Shown here piece by piece: positions 35,489 to 45,672 of a stretch of 64,000 nt of DNA. Under the pieces are notes generated by a model, which worked only from the letters and a program-made list of their open reading frames with translations, ran no database searches and had not been told where the DNA came from. The stretch spans positions 1,313,029-1,377,028 of the forward strand of contig JADGEX010000001.1 of NCBI GenBank assembly GCA_016744135.1, read 5' to 3'. This DNA comes from Pseudodesulfovibrio sp. (GTDB taxonomy: Bacteria; Desulfobacterota; Desulfovibrionia; Desulfovibrionales; Desulfovibrionaceae). Position 1 is the first letter of the stretch. Every line of letters begins with the position of its first letter. Both the position numbers and the translations under genes were made by a program.

Positions 35489-36332
35489 CCATTTTTTCAA
35501 GAACCTTGTCATATGGGGAACGATTGGATGGATAGCCATTTTTGGAGCTATTCCTACCCTCATGCTCACGGGTGTCAGCTTCCTCAAGAGTCATACGTCT
35601 AACCTGATCAAACCAAGCTTCAACTTGAGCAGTTATATCCGTTTGGCCGATCCCACTATAGGCTCAATGGTTATCAAATCGCTCTTCATGGCAGCCACGG
35701 CAATGCTTCTTTGCCTTCTTATTGGGTATCCTTTTGCCTACATTATTGCCCGAGCTGAAAAACGGCACAGTCGAAGGATGCTTTTGCTCGTCATGATCCC
35801 TTTCTGGACCAATACGCTCATCCGCACCTACGCTCTGGTGGCAGTTCTCAAGGCTGATGGAGTCCTGAACAAGACGCTCATGTTTCTGGGGCTGATCGAT
35901 ACCCCCCTGAAAATCATGTATACTCAGACCGCCGTTTTCATAGGACTCATCTATACTCTACTCCCATTCATGATTCTCCCACTATATGCAGCCATTGAGA
36001 AACTTGATTTCAGATTACTTGAAGCATCAAGGGACCTCGGCGCAAATCGCTGGAAATCATTTCGAAAGGTCACCATCCCCCTGACCATGCCAGGCATTAT
36101 TTCCGGGTGTATGCTGGTCTTCCTACCCGCCCTCGGCATGTTCTATATTCCGGACATTCTGGGAGGCGCACGAACCATGCTTCTTGGCAATTACATTCGA
36201 GATCAATTCCTTACCTCACAAGATATTCCAATGGGCGCTGCCGCAAGCGTTGCCCTAACTCTTATTATGGGCCTCATGCTGTTAACGTACTATAGAAGCC
36301 TCAAAAATTCGGGAAGGACAATACGGCCATGA
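35478..36332 (+). CDS. potB: Spermidine/putrescine ABC permease PotB
   Basis: This 284-residue inner-membrane permease has six helices and the EAA loop LEASRDLGANRWKSFRKVTIPL that contacts PotA. It overlaps the potA end by 11 bp and the potC start by 4 bp, indicating tight coupling. Confidence 0.93.
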   Translation: MKDNHFFKNLVIWGTIGWIAIFGAIPTLMLTGVSFLKSHTSNLIKPSFNLSSYIRLADPTIGSMVIKSLFMAATAMLLCLLIGYPFAYIIARAEKRHSRRMLLLVMIPFWTNTLIRTYALVAVLKADGVLNKTLMFLGLIDTPLKIMYTQTAVFIGLIYTLLPFMILPLYAAIEKLDFRLLEASRDLGANRWKSFRKVTIPLTMPGIISGCMLVFLPALGMFYIPDILGGARTMLLGNYIRDQFLTSQDIPMGAAASVALTLIMGLMLLTYYRSLKNSGRTIRP

Positions 36333-37096
36333 TGCAATTCCTCAAATCCGTATATGCGTGGCTCATCTATCTCTTCCTCTATCTTCCGCTGGCAGTCATG
36401 GCATTCTATTCGTTCAATGCGTCGAAGTACTCTCTGACGTGGAAAGGCTTCACGCTCAAATGGTACGGAAAACTACTGACCAACACGAACCTGTTCGATG
36501 CCGCACTTCGTTCCCTGACCATTGCCATACTCTCGGCGACCATTGCTTGTATAATCGGTACACTGACAGCCTTCATGCTACATCAATATCGCTTTCGAGG
36601 GCGTAAAGCGATATTTGGTAGCCTTTTCGTAATGATGATGTCGCCCGACATCGTCATCGGCATATCCCTGCTTGTCCTCTTCCTCGCTGCAGGTTTTACT
36701 CTTGGCTTCTGGACGCTTCTGATGGGGCATGTAACTCTCTGCGTCCCATTTGTCGCAGCGACCGTGTACTCTCGCTTCGAAGGCTTTGATATCTCTGTTA
36801 TCGAAGCGGCCAAAGATCTCGGGGCCAATGAATATCAAGTTTTTAGCCGTATAATTCTCCCCATGGCCATACCGGGCCTTGTTGCCGGATGGCTGCTCAG
36901 TTTCACCCTGTCGCTAGATGATGTTATCATTAGCTTTTTCACAACCGGCCCAACTTATGAAGTCCTGCCTTTACGAATCTACTCCATGGTTCGTCTGGGG
37001 ATCAAACCCGACGTCAACGCGCTCAGCGTGGTGATGATTGTCATAACCGTAGTCGCAGTCTTCCTGTCTCGGCGACTGCTCAAGGAGAAAAGATGA
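36329..37096 (+). CDS. potC: Spermidine/putrescine ABC permease PotC
   Basis: This 255-residue permease has six helices and the EAA loop IEAAKDLGANEYQVFSRIIL. The helix-5 segment LSFTLSLDDVIISFFTTGP is characteristic of PotC. It overlaps potB and potD by 4 bp each. Confidence 0.93.
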   Translation: MMQFLKSVYAWLIYLFLYLPLAVMAFYSFNASKYSLTWKGFTLKWYGKLLTNTNLFDAALRSLTIAILSATIACIIGTLTAFMLHQYRFRGRKAIFGSLFVMMMSPDIVIGISLLVLFLAAGFTLGFWTLLMGHVTLCVPFVAATVYSRFEGFDISVIEAAKDLGANEYQVFSRIILPMAIPGLVAGWLLSFTLSLDDVIISFFTTGPTYEVLPLRIYSMVRLGIKPDVNALSVVMIVITVVAVFLSRRLLKEKR

Positions 37097-38121
37097 AAAA
37101 ATTCTTATTTGCACTCGTTTTTATTGTCCTTTGTTCCGCTCCATCCTATGCAGGAAATGAAGAACTTTTCCTTTATATTTGGTCCGAATACCTCCCGGAT
37201 GAAATTGTGGAAAATTTCACCCAAGAAACCGGTATTAAAGTTCACATATCAAACTACGACAGCAATGAAGCGATGCTCACAAAGATCAAACTGGCAGGCC
37301 AAGGCTATGATTTGATCGTTCCGTCTTCGGACTATGTAGGCCTGATGCGCAGAGAAAACCTCCTACTCCCACTCGACAAGTCAAAACTATCCAATTTCAC
37401 AAACCTTTCCTCTGCGTTCGTGGATCAGCCATTCGACCCTGACAACACCTTTTCCGTACCGTATATGTGGGGGTCCACATCCATCATTGTAAACACCGGC
37501 ACACTCGGTTCCGCAGCTATCGAAAGTATTGCCGACCTTTGGAAACCGGAAATGGATGGAAGACTCATCCTTCCCAATGATATGCGGGATGTTTTTTCTG
37601 TCGCCTTGAAACTACTCGGATACTCTGTCAATGAAACCGACCCGGCACACCTTGAAGAAGCATATCAAAAATTAAAGATCCTCTTCCCCCGAGTTCGCGC
37701 GTTTGATTCGGACTCTCCCAAACAAGCACTTTTATCTGACGAAGTTTCCGTTGGCGTTGTATGGAACGGAGAAGCGTATATCGCCAACACCGAAAACCCA
37801 AATATCCAATACATATATCCCCCCGAAGGATTCAGTCTTTGGATGGATTCCTTGTGCATTCCCAAGGGTGCCAAGAATCTTGACGAAGCTCATGCCTTCT
37901 TGAACTATTTACTCCGCCCAGACGTGGCCGCCGCTCTCAGCACGGAAATGGGTTACTCCACACCCAACGCTAAAGCCATGGACCTTATTCCCGAAGAAAT
38001 ACGCACCAATCCCATCGTGTACCCGACCGAAGCAGAAATCCAACACGGTGAATTCCAAGACTATTTAGGGGAAGCTCTGAAGATGTATAATGATTATTGG
38101 GTCAAACTGAAGACAAACTAA
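37093..38121 (+). CDS. potD: Spermidine/putrescine-binding protein PotD
   Basis: This 342-residue periplasmic protein has a signal peptide (MKKFLFALVFIVLCSAPSYA, cleavage near 20) followed by the PotD/PotF-type start LFLYIWSEYLPDEIVENFT and YDSNEAMLTKIKLAGQGYDL. Trp and Asp residues of the polyamine site are visible at WSEY, PSSDY and VVWNGEAY. It is the last gene of the operon and is closed by a terminator 75 bp later. Spermidine and putrescine cannot be told apart by eye. Confidence 0.92.
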   Translation: MKKFLFALVFIVLCSAPSYAGNEELFLYIWSEYLPDEIVENFTQETGIKVHISNYDSNEAMLTKIKLAGQGYDLIVPSSDYVGLMRRENLLLPLDKSKLSNFTNLSSAFVDQPFDPDNTFSVPYMWGSTSIIVNTGTLGSAAIESIADLWKPEMDGRLILPNDMRDVFSVALKLLGYSVNETDPAHLEEAYQKLKILFPRVRAFDSDSPKQALLSDEVSVGVVWNGEAYIANTENPNIQYIYPPEGFSLWMDSLCIPKGAKNLDEAHAFLNYLLRPDVAAALSTEMGYSTPNAKAMDLIPEEIRTNPIVYPTEAEIQHGEFQDYLGEALKMYNDYWVKLKTN

Positions 38122-38197
38122 TCGGCTCATATTCATGTTCATTTGTACCATCTAACGATGAGCATCGTAGACCACTCAAATTCATTCTTCGCACCGT

Positions 38198-38235
38198 AAA
38201 AAAGGATGTACTTCTAAAAAGAAGTGCATCCTTTT
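38198..38235 (+). terminator. Terminator of the RimK/pot operon
   Basis: AAAAAGGATG-ACTTC pairs with GAAGTGCATCCTTTT around a TAAAAA loop, flanked by A and T tracts. It is the only good terminator downstream of the sigma-54 promoter at 30561. Confidence 0.85.
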
Positions 38236-38367
38236 CCTGTACAAAATTCCGTCAAACGGCGGACTTTAGCGTCTTGTTGATTCTACTGACTATTTTTCTA
38301 ACTTAAAAAATAGTATACCTAAAAAGAATAACAATCAGCATAATCTGAATTAAAGGCTAAAAAAACT

Positions 38368-38386
38368 TTGAACCATTTTTGTTCAA
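38368..38386. promoter_or_regulatory. Inverted repeat in the SLC13/RCK gene control region
   Basis: TTGAAC-N7-GTTCAA is a perfect dyad, followed by a -10-like TATAAT ~10 bp later, 75 bp before the start codon. It is probably a repressor or activator site over the promoter. The rest of 38236-38472 is AT-rich and holds nothing else I can name. Confidence 0.4.
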
Positions 38387-38472
38387 GGAAAATTCCTATA
38401 ATTAATGATATACAGCAGATAAAGGGATAGACTCCGCAATAAAAACAGCCTGTTCCATAAGGAATTTATATC

Positions 38473-40308
38473 ATGGTTTTTCCAACTCCACCCAACTTAC
38501 ACGCCTTGGCTGTTCTTATTTTGACAGCAATTGCTCTCATTCTTTTTAGCCGTGAGAAGATATCACTTGAGTCCTCAAGCCTATTTATCCTTATTTCTCT
38601 TGCTGTTGGGTTTGAAATCTTCCCATATCAGACTGATGAAAAGACCTTTCATGCCGTGGATTTCTTCATGGGTTTTGGTAATGAAGCATTGATCGCGGTG
38701 TGCTCTCTGATGATCGCGGGACAAGGGATATTACGCACAGGTGCCCTTGACCCAATCGGACGAATACTTGCTAAACTTTGGCGGCTCAGTCCGACGTTAT
38801 CGTTGCTGCTAACATTGTTGCTCGGCGCATTCATCAGTGCTTTCATCAACAATGTTCCTGTTGTCGTATTATTGCTTCCTGTGTTGATAAGCGTCTCTTT
38901 AAAAACCGGAGAATCAGCAACACCGATCCTAATGCCAATGGGGTTTTCGACCTTACTTGGAGGGACCAGCACAACTATTGGAACGTCAACCAATCTGCTC
39001 GTAGTAGCTGTAGCAACGGAAATGGGACTAAAGAAATTTAGTATGTTTGACTTCGCTGTCCCCGCAGTTCTGGCTGGCAGCATAGGCATCCTTTATCTTT
39101 GGCTTATTGCGCCTCGTCTTTTGCCCAAACGCAAAATCGCTATTAGTGACTCGTCGGCCCGAATTTTCACTGCACATCTTGCGGTTACGGAAGAAAGCCC
39201 AATCAATGGGAAAGCACTGATCAAGGCCCTTGAGCTGACCGATGGGAAAATGAAAATCATGGGGCTGGAACGAGGTGAAGGGAATAGTATTATGCAGCTT
39301 CCCGATGTACTTCTCATGCCCGGTGATCATTTAGTTATTAATGACACGCCGGAAAATCTTAAAGAATTTGAAACAGTTCTTCATGGTACATTGTATCCCG
39401 TAGGGTCAGAAGATTCACCTGTCGATGAAAACAATCCCTTGCATGATAGTGACCAACAAATTGCAGAGGTCGCCATTTTTCAAGGATCACAACTTAACTC
39501 CACCACATTGAACAATTTCAGATTTTTCGACCGATATGGCTTGATGCCTCTTGCCCTGCACCGATCCGGAAAACGCTTCAAACGAATAGAGGATAAAATT
39601 GGCGAAATCAGGTTGCGCGTTGGCGATATTCTTCTCATCCAAGGACCACGCAATAACATTACAAAGCTCAAGAAAAGTAATGATGTTCTTGTTCTCGATT
39701 CAACCGTAGACCTTCCATATTCAAAAAAAGCACCTATAGCTATGGGCCTCATGCTCGCCATAATTATGACCGCAGCCCTTGGAGTACTCCCCATTGCCAT
39801 TAGTGCCCCCTGCGGAGCATTGTTAATGATTATGACTGGTTGTCTCGACTGGCGGGATGCAACTCGGGCACTCAGTGCACAAGTCATCCTGATTGTCGTA
39901 ACGAGCCTAGCTCTTGGAACTGCAATGCTTACGACGGGCGGCGCAGAATATCTCGGTTCAGTTTTTGTGGTTATGGCAGGACATGCCTCACCACCTTTGG
40001 TTATTAGCGGCCTGATGTTGCTTATGGCAATCTTCACGAATATCATCTCCAACAATGCCACAGCAGTCATCGGAACCCCCATAGCCATATCCATTGCAAA
40101 CCAAATGGGGCAATCAGCGGAGCCTTTTGTCCTTGCGGTCCTTTTTGGTGCTAACATGAGCTTTGCGACTCCCATGGCTTACAAAACGAACCTGCTCGTC
40201 ATGAATGCTGGCGAATATTCATTTACGGACTTCCTCAAAGTTGGCATCCCCCTTGTAATCATTATGTGGGCAACACTCTCTTTTCTGTTGCCTATTCAAT
40301 TCTTATAA
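38473..40308 (+). CDS. SLC13/ArsB-type anion transporter with two RCK_C domains
   Basis: This 611-residue protein has six or so helices in residues 1-215 (NNVPVVVLLLPVLISVS and GTSTNLLVVAVATEMG hairpin motifs), two cytosolic TrkA-C/RCK_C domains (~230-310 and ~325-415), and a second helical half (~425-611) with NNATAVIGTPIAISIANQMG and SFATPMAYKTNLLVMNAGEY. This layout is typical of CitT/DASS-like sodium/sulfate or dicarboxylate symporters. In a sulfidogen, sulfate or another oxyanion is plausible, but the substrate is not determined. AAGGA precedes the ATG. Confidence 0.9.
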   Translation: MVFPTPPNLHALAVLILTAIALILFSREKISLESSSLFILISLAVGFEIFPYQTDEKTFHAVDFFMGFGNEALIAVCSLMIAGQGILRTGALDPIGRILAKLWRLSPTLSLLLTLLLGAFISAFINNVPVVVLLLPVLISVSLKTGESATPILMPMGFSTLLGGTSTTIGTSTNLLVVAVATEMGLKKFSMFDFAVPAVLAGSIGILYLWLIAPRLLPKRKIAISDSSARIFTAHLAVTEESPINGKALIKALELTDGKMKIMGLERGEGNSIMQLPDVLLMPGDHLVINDTPENLKEFETVLHGTLYPVGSEDSPVDENNPLHDSDQQIAEVAIFQGSQLNSTTLNNFRFFDRYGLMPLALHRSGKRFKRIEDKIGEIRLRVGDILLIQGPRNNITKLKKSNDVLVLDSTVDLPYSKKAPIAMGLMLAIIMTAALGVLPIAISAPCGALLMIMTGCLDWRDATRALSAQVILIVVTSLALGTAMLTTGGAEYLGSVFVVMAGHASPPLVISGLMLLMAIFTNIISNNATAVIGTPIAISIANQMGQSAEPFVLAVLFGANMSFATPMAYKTNLLVMNAGEYSFTDFLKVGIPLVIIMWATLSFLLPIQFL

Positions 40309-40461
40309 CCTAGCGACGCCCATCAACAAAGAAACCGTAAAAAAATTAGGCTAGCACAGGAATAAAACGTTATCCTTAGAATAATAAAAAATGTTTTATA
40401 CAAACAACTTCACAGAATAAATTCATATTTTAATGTAGCCATAAAAATCGGGAATCTGCCA

Positions 40462-42768
40462 ATGAATCATTTCATAAAGAATCTATTCATCACCACCATA
40501 CTATTCTGTCTAATAACATTTACATTGGGAGGAGTTGCACTCAGTGTAGAGCAACAAAATCATGAGGATCTTCGCCACCGTATAGAAAAATTCTCTGTCA
40601 TGATAGCAGAAGAACAAGCGGCAATTAAACGCACAGCAGCCCAGATCGACAATGCAAAACTCAAGCTGAACAATCTTTTCGACAATTACCAACAACTATT
40701 CATTTCCAGAAACACCTCAAGCGGATCCCCTTTGGAGCGCAAACACTTTGAAACAACCCTAACTTATCTTAGTAATAAGAATTCCAATCTGGTTGAGGAT
40801 CTTACAAGTGAGACTGACGCTGTATCAATAAGGGTAGACCTCTTCCAGGCATATGAACAACTGACATCAGACACCAAAAAGGCAACACCATCGTTGTTCA
40901 GACAGTTTGACGATGTATGGAAAAGAGCACATCACATTCAGACTGAGTCAGGTAAGCAGTTAGCCCAATTAGAATCCCTACTCCGCAAATCAAATCAATT
41001 ACTTGGGCGGATTGACAAAATTCAAAAAGGTAAAAAATCCCTTTATGAACTGTGGAAACAGTATTTCCTAACCGGGAAAACGCCTATTTTCAGTTTAGAG
41101 TATTGGAATGAAGTTTTCCCCAGCGGGAGTTGGCTAACGCTTAAGGCCTCAGGACTCAAAGATGCGACAACAGCCATCATAAACAATGCCGCCAGATTCC
41201 TTTTTTTATTCATGATCCTTGTGACCATGGGCATAACGACAAAAAGATTCTTTAAAAAATATATACACGTAAAGGTAGACAAAGAGAGCTCTGCCATACG
41301 CTCTCAATTCTATTTCGTACTGGCAACAACCGGCCTATCCCTGTTTCTGGTAACTCGCATTACCTTTCCAACCAGTATGGAGTCCTTGGCAGCACTGGGG
41401 GCTGGTGTTTTCCTGCTCAGTATCCTCAAGCTCTCTAAACATATGAATACTGATAAACACTTGAGTTCATATGGCTATTCACGATTCGCGTCGCTTTTTA
41501 TTGTCAGCACCCAACTCCTAACCCAAGGTTTGCCAAGTCGCAGTATAACACTTGTATTTCTGGTCGTAATTACCATTCTATGGAGCAAAGACTCCATACT
41601 TACTTGGAAAAAAAAGAAGCAGCCCGTTACAGTAACTGCTATGCGTGGCGGAGCCTTAACCCCCCTCTTTGCGCTAGCCGTTTTGGGTTACGGAAGACTT
41701 GCATGTCTGTTCACTATTATATGGTGTCTGGGCATTTTTGTGGTGGCGTTAGGAACACTTTGGTCACAAATTATTTTTCAAGGGACAGAAAAAAGCACAA
41801 AAATTCAAAAGGGCCTCTCCAAAGGGCTATTAGTCCCATTAGGGTGGGCTGGGGCCTTCACACTACCTTACTTATGGTTTGTAGATTTCTTCGGAGAGAA
41901 TACTGTCAGCACCATATTGAATTCTCAAATTGCCCTTGGCGATTATACAATTTTCCTTAAAAGTATTCTTACACTCTTCATACTGTTCTTTCTTACCAAA
42001 CATAGTCTCTCCGCTTTCAATGTCTCCATCGAATTTGTCGGTAGCCGTTGGCAAAAAGCTAAAAGAGGAGCCGTCCCTTCGATTCAAACATTGGCAACCT
42101 ATGCCGTCTGGTCTCTATTTACGATGTTGGCAATGCGTATCATTGGCGTCAGTTTAACCAGTATCACGGTAATTGCAGGTGGACTCAGCGTCGGAATCGG
42201 CTTCGGAATGCAAAATGTCGTCAACAATTTCATTAGTGGGCTTATTCTTCTTTTTGGTAGATCAATCCAGCAAGGAGATATCATTGAGATGAATGGTCTC
42301 TGGTGTACCGTGAAAAAAATCAACATTCGTACGACTGTGGTCGAAACTTTTGAAAATGCAGTCATCATGATCCCAAACTCAGACCTTGTTTCAACCCAGT
42401 TAACAAACTGGACAAAAAACAACCCGTCTTTGAGACGTGATATTCTCGTAGGTGTTGCTTACGGCTCCGACACGGAAAAAGTGAGTCAGACACTCGCTCG
42501 GGTCGCAGATGAACACCTCAACGTCCTAAAATCACCTAGCGCCCAAGTACTCTTTAGTGCCTTTGGTTCAAGCAGCCTGGATTTTATCTTGAGAGTCTGG
42601 ATTGATGACATAGACCATACGATTCGTGCGACATCCGAACTTCGCTTTGCCATCGATGAAGCTTTCCGCAAAGAGGGAATCGAAATAGCATTCCCTCAAA
42701 TGGATATCCATTTTAAAACGGCACCAGCACTTGCAGACCATTTGGCAAAAAAACTAGGAAATAACTGA
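40462..42768 (+). CDS. Large MscS-family mechanosensitive channel
   Basis: This 768-residue protein has a signal peptide (~1-27), a periplasmic helical/coiled-coil domain (~30-225), about eight to ten transmembrane helices (~235-590) and a C-terminal MscS core: pore helix AGGLSVGIGFGMQNVVNNFI (~570-590), beta domain and alpha/beta cytosolic domain ending IEIAFPQMDIHF. It resembles the MscK/MscM/YbdG-like large channels that release solutes on hypo-osmotic shock. The start has only a weak ribosome site. It is convergent with a second, smaller MscS gene. Confidence 0.9.
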   Translation: MNHFIKNLFITTILFCLITFTLGGVALSVEQQNHEDLRHRIEKFSVMIAEEQAAIKRTAAQIDNAKLKLNNLFDNYQQLFISRNTSSGSPLERKHFETTLTYLSNKNSNLVEDLTSETDAVSIRVDLFQAYEQLTSDTKKATPSLFRQFDDVWKRAHHIQTESGKQLAQLESLLRKSNQLLGRIDKIQKGKKSLYELWKQYFLTGKTPIFSLEYWNEVFPSGSWLTLKASGLKDATTAIINNAARFLFLFMILVTMGITTKRFFKKYIHVKVDKESSAIRSQFYFVLATTGLSLFLVTRITFPTSMESLAALGAGVFLLSILKLSKHMNTDKHLSSYGYSRFASLFIVSTQLLTQGLPSRSITLVFLVVITILWSKDSILTWKKKKQPVTVTAMRGGALTPLFALAVLGYGRLACLFTIIWCLGIFVVALGTLWSQIIFQGTEKSTKIQKGLSKGLLVPLGWAGAFTLPYLWFVDFFGENTVSTILNSQIALGDYTIFLKSILTLFILFFLTKHSLSAFNVSIEFVGSRWQKAKRGAVPSIQTLATYAVWSLFTMLAMRIIGVSLTSITVIAGGLSVGIGFGMQNVVNNFISGLILLFGRSIQQGDIIEMNGLWCTVKKINIRTTVVETFENAVIMIPNSDLVSTQLTNWTKNNPSLRRDILVGVAYGSDTEKVSQTLARVADEHLNVLKSPSAQVLFSAFGSSSLDFILRVWIDDIDHTIRATSELRFAIDEAFRKEGIEIAFPQMDIHFKTAPALADHLAKKLGNN

Positions 42769-42937
42769 CTCAAATTTTTCCTAATAACGACTGGAAAAAA
42801 CAGAATAAATCCTTATATGCGAAGTAGTTAACTTCTATCATAAAGAGACAAGGAACAGGCAAAAACAACGCCCCTCCATGTCGATCTTCTCTGGAGTAAG
42901 TTATTTGTTAAGCTTATCAGACTTCATCACTGCAAAG

Positions 42938-43993
42938 CTACTCAGTAACAACATCCAATCCAGACTGCACTGACACCCGATGTTTCGGCAAACTTTCAGG
43001 ATAATGCATGCGTAGGAATTCAACAAGCGCTTCCCTGAGTTGACAGCGCAAATCCCATGCGGAGGAGGCGTCAGGAGAACTAACAATCGCACGCAGTGTA
43101 AGCGTTTCAGGGCCGGCATCTGTTACCTGTAGAACACAAGTTTTGCCATCCCAAAGGGGCTTTGACTTAATGCAAAGACGGTTCAATTCTTCACGCAAAG
43201 GACCCAACGGACAAGTATAGTCTACATGGATAAAAATAGATCCTATTATGTCGGCATTCTTTTTTGTCCAGTTCTGAAACGGTGTCTCCAAAAAATATGT
43301 CATTGGAACAACAATTCTTCTTAAATCCCAAGTTTTTACAACAACATAAGTGAATGTTATTTCCTCAATCCGACCCCATTCGCCTTGCACTATGACCACA
43401 TCATCCAGATTTATTGGATGTGAAAGGGCGATCTGTAACCCTGCGACCATTGCTCCAAATGTTTTCTGGGCGGAAAAGCCTAATACAATACTCACAACGC
43501 CGGCAGAGGCTAGCAGTGTGCTTCCAAGCATCCTGAATTGATCAAAAAGCATTAATATACCAGCAATAGTCAGTAACCAAATAAGAACGACAACAATTCT
43601 TTGAAGAACTTTGACTTTTGTATGGACCTGTCGAGCCGCTAAATTATCCTTCACGTTGATGTCATATCGGCATTGGGCCATTTCGGAAACCAGGGAAACA
43701 ATCATTGTCCCCGCCCAACCAGCCAATAATATCAGAAGAATATCCAAAATTTTATTGACAGCTACCGATATCTTTCCATCTATACCAGCAATGGGCACAA
43801 GCACTACAACAATCAACGTAACACAGACGAAAGGAATCAATAACTGCCCTTTTTTCTTCAAGGAACAAACAAATGAGTCCCTTAGACCTACATTGGAGTC
43901 CTTCATTTTTCGAATTGAAGACCATCCCCAAATTGCCCCTGCGAGAATGGTAATTGCTAATCCGATCCTCGCAACCCATACTAAGAAACTCAT
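42938..43993 (-). CDS. MscS-family mechanosensitive channel (small)
   Basis: This 351-residue protein is counted from the ATG at 43993 (MSFLVWVARIGLA); a longer frame to 44062 has no supporting ribosome site. It has about four to five helices, then the pore helix LLASAGVVSIVLGFSAQKTF and the MscS beta domain (DDVVIVQGEWGRIEEITFTYVVV). It is divergent from the LapA-domain/corA pair and convergent with the larger channel. Confidence 0.88.
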   Translation of the reverse strand: MSFLVWVARIGLAITILAGAIWGWSSIRKMKDSNVGLRDSFVCSLKKKGQLLIPFVCVTLIVVVLVPIAGIDGKISVAVNKILDILLILLAGWAGTMIVSLVSEMAQCRYDINVKDNLAARQVHTKVKVLQRIVVVLIWLLTIAGILMLFDQFRMLGSTLLASAGVVSIVLGFSAQKTFGAMVAGLQIALSHPINLDDVVIVQGEWGRIEEITFTYVVVKTWDLRRIVVPMTYFLETPFQNWTKKNADIIGSIFIHVDYTCPLGPLREELNRLCIKSKPLWDGKTCVLQVTDAGPETLTLRAIVSSPDASSAWDLRCQLREALVEFLRMHYPESLPKHRVSVQSGLDVVTE

Positions 43994-44092
43994 TGTATCC
44001 ACGTCGCCCCCTTTTATGTTAAATAAAATATTATAATTATCACTTATAGCGAACGCTCGCACGAAAGAAGTATTATAACTTCAGGAGTTCCA

Positions 44093-44332
44093 ATGCAGTC
44101 ACCCAAAACGACTCAAAACTTATGGGGAAAAACAAAAACATTTAGCATGTTAGCATTACTGGCTTTATTTCTCCTGTTCATTTTTCAAAACATACAACAA
44201 GTAGAAGTCTCTTTCCTTTTTTGGACCATATCGACTCCACGCGCCCTTTTACTCTTCGCAGCATTGAGTATAGGCATTATTATTGGATACCTGCTCGCAC
44301 AGACAAAAAGATCATACTCAATCAACGAATGA
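44093..44332 (+). CDS. LapA-domain (DUF1049) membrane protein
   Basis: This 79-residue protein has two transmembrane helices: LALFLLFIFQNIQQVEVSFL with the family's QNxxxVxVxFL signature, then LLLFAALSIGIIIGYLLAQ. The family (LapA/YciS) is linked to lipopolysaccharide assembly control in enterics when paired with LapB; no lapB is present here. It is 15 bp from corA. Confidence 0.85.
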   Translation: MQSPKTTQNLWGKTKTFSMLALLALFLLFIFQNIQQVEVSFLFWTISTPRALLLFAALSIGIIIGYLLAQTKRSYSINE

Positions 44333-44347
44333 TTAAGGAGAAATAGC

Positions 44348-45412
44348 ATGGCACGCTTTCTTAAGAAATTTGACAAAAAGTCAGGTATGCCACCGGGATC
44401 ACTCATCTTCATCGGACGACAAAAAACCGAAACACCTCGTTTACGCATCATTGATTACGACATGGGAATGATACGGGATGAATTCATTCAAACCATTGAT
44501 GATGCTACCTGTGCAAAAACAACCGCAACGACAAGCTGGATCAATATAGATGGCCTACATGAAATAGAAATCATTAAACGTGTGGGCGATAATTTCAACA
44601 TACCATCGATGGTACTTGAAGACATCCTGAATACAGGACAAAGACCAAAAATCGAAGAATACCCAAACCATATTTTCATTTCCATGAAGATGCTTCTCCT
44701 CGACGAAGACGAAACCACAGTGAGAGCCGAACAACTCAGTGCAGTCCTTGCAAAAAATTATTTAATCACCTTTCAGGAACAACCGGGTGATGTTTTCGAA
44801 CCGGTTCGGGAAAGAATCAAAAGACAAGGAGGGAGACTCAGAAAACTCGGCCCGGATTATTTACTCTACACTCTCATCGACTGCATTTTAGAAAATTATT
44901 TGAAAGTAATTGAAAAAATGGGTGAAAGAATCGAGGAAATGGAAGATGAAGTTTTTGGAAACCCTGAGCCAGATCTTTTAGAAGAAATAAACTTGTATAG
45001 GCGAGAGATGGCCTATGTGCGAAAGGCTGTACGCCCTACAAAGGAAATCATTTCCAAAATCAACAAACTTGAATCTGACATAATTAGTACAGAAATCTTA
45101 CCATTCTTGAAAGATTTATCCGACATCACAGAACTGTCTGTCGACTCCGCAGAAATTTACAAAGAGATGCTCGCCTCCCATATCACCACATATAACATGG
45201 TCATGGGAAACAGATTAAATGAAATAATGCAGTTTCTAACAATCTTTGCAACTATCTTCATCCCCTTAACCTTTCTCGCGGGAATATATGGAATGAATTT
45301 CGACGTTATTCCGGAGTTGCATTATAAGTATGGCTATTATGTCCTCCTGTCCCTCATGGTGGCTGTAGCAATAACAATGTTACTATACTTCAAAAAAAGA
45401 AGATGGATATAG
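44348..45412 (+). CDS. corA: CorA-type magnesium/cobalt channel
   Basis: This 354-residue protein has a large N-terminal cytosolic funnel domain and two C-terminal helices, with the selectivity motif YGMNF at the end of the first. A basic C-terminal tail (KKRRWI) follows, as is usual. AAGGAG precedes the ATG. It probably imports Mg2+. It forms a short operon with the LapA-domain gene and is followed directly by IS3 debris. Confidence 0.93.
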   Translation: MARFLKKFDKKSGMPPGSLIFIGRQKTETPRLRIIDYDMGMIRDEFIQTIDDATCAKTTATTSWINIDGLHEIEIIKRVGDNFNIPSMVLEDILNTGQRPKIEEYPNHIFISMKMLLLDEDETTVRAEQLSAVLAKNYLITFQEQPGDVFEPVRERIKRQGGRLRKLGPDYLLYTLIDCILENYLKVIEKMGERIEEMEDEVFGNPEPDLLEEINLYRREMAYVRKAVRPTKEIISKINKLESDIISTEILPFLKDLSDITELSVDSAEIYKEMLASHITTYNMVMGNRLNEIMQFLTIFATIFIPLTFLAGIYGMNFDVIPELHYKYGYYVLLSLMVAVAITMLLYFKKRRWI

Positions 45413-45510
45413 CTACAAATGAGACATCGCTTTTGCTCTTAACAGTGACACCTTGTAAAGCCTTCATTCTTTGTTCCACTTACGAGTAGAAACTTCCGCT
45501 CGGTGAACTT

Positions 45511-45605
45511 GAGGTGGGTGCGGTTTTTAGACAAGTTGTTAAGGTCATGTTCACCAACGAGAAGGATTTCAAACCATGTTTTAGAGAAGACGTTTTTCAG
45601 CAAAG
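45511..45605 (+). repeat. Truncated IS3 left end
   Basis: This 95-bp segment (GAGGTGGGTGCGG to GAAGACGTTTTTCAGC) repeats the left end and first codons of the IS at 45606, with about ten differences. It is a left-end fragment of an older insertion, abutting the intact copy. Confidence 0.75.
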
Positions 45606-45672
45606 AGAGGTGGGTGCGGTTTTTTGGACAGGTTGTTAAGGTGGAGTTCACCGACGAGGAGGACTTCAAACC

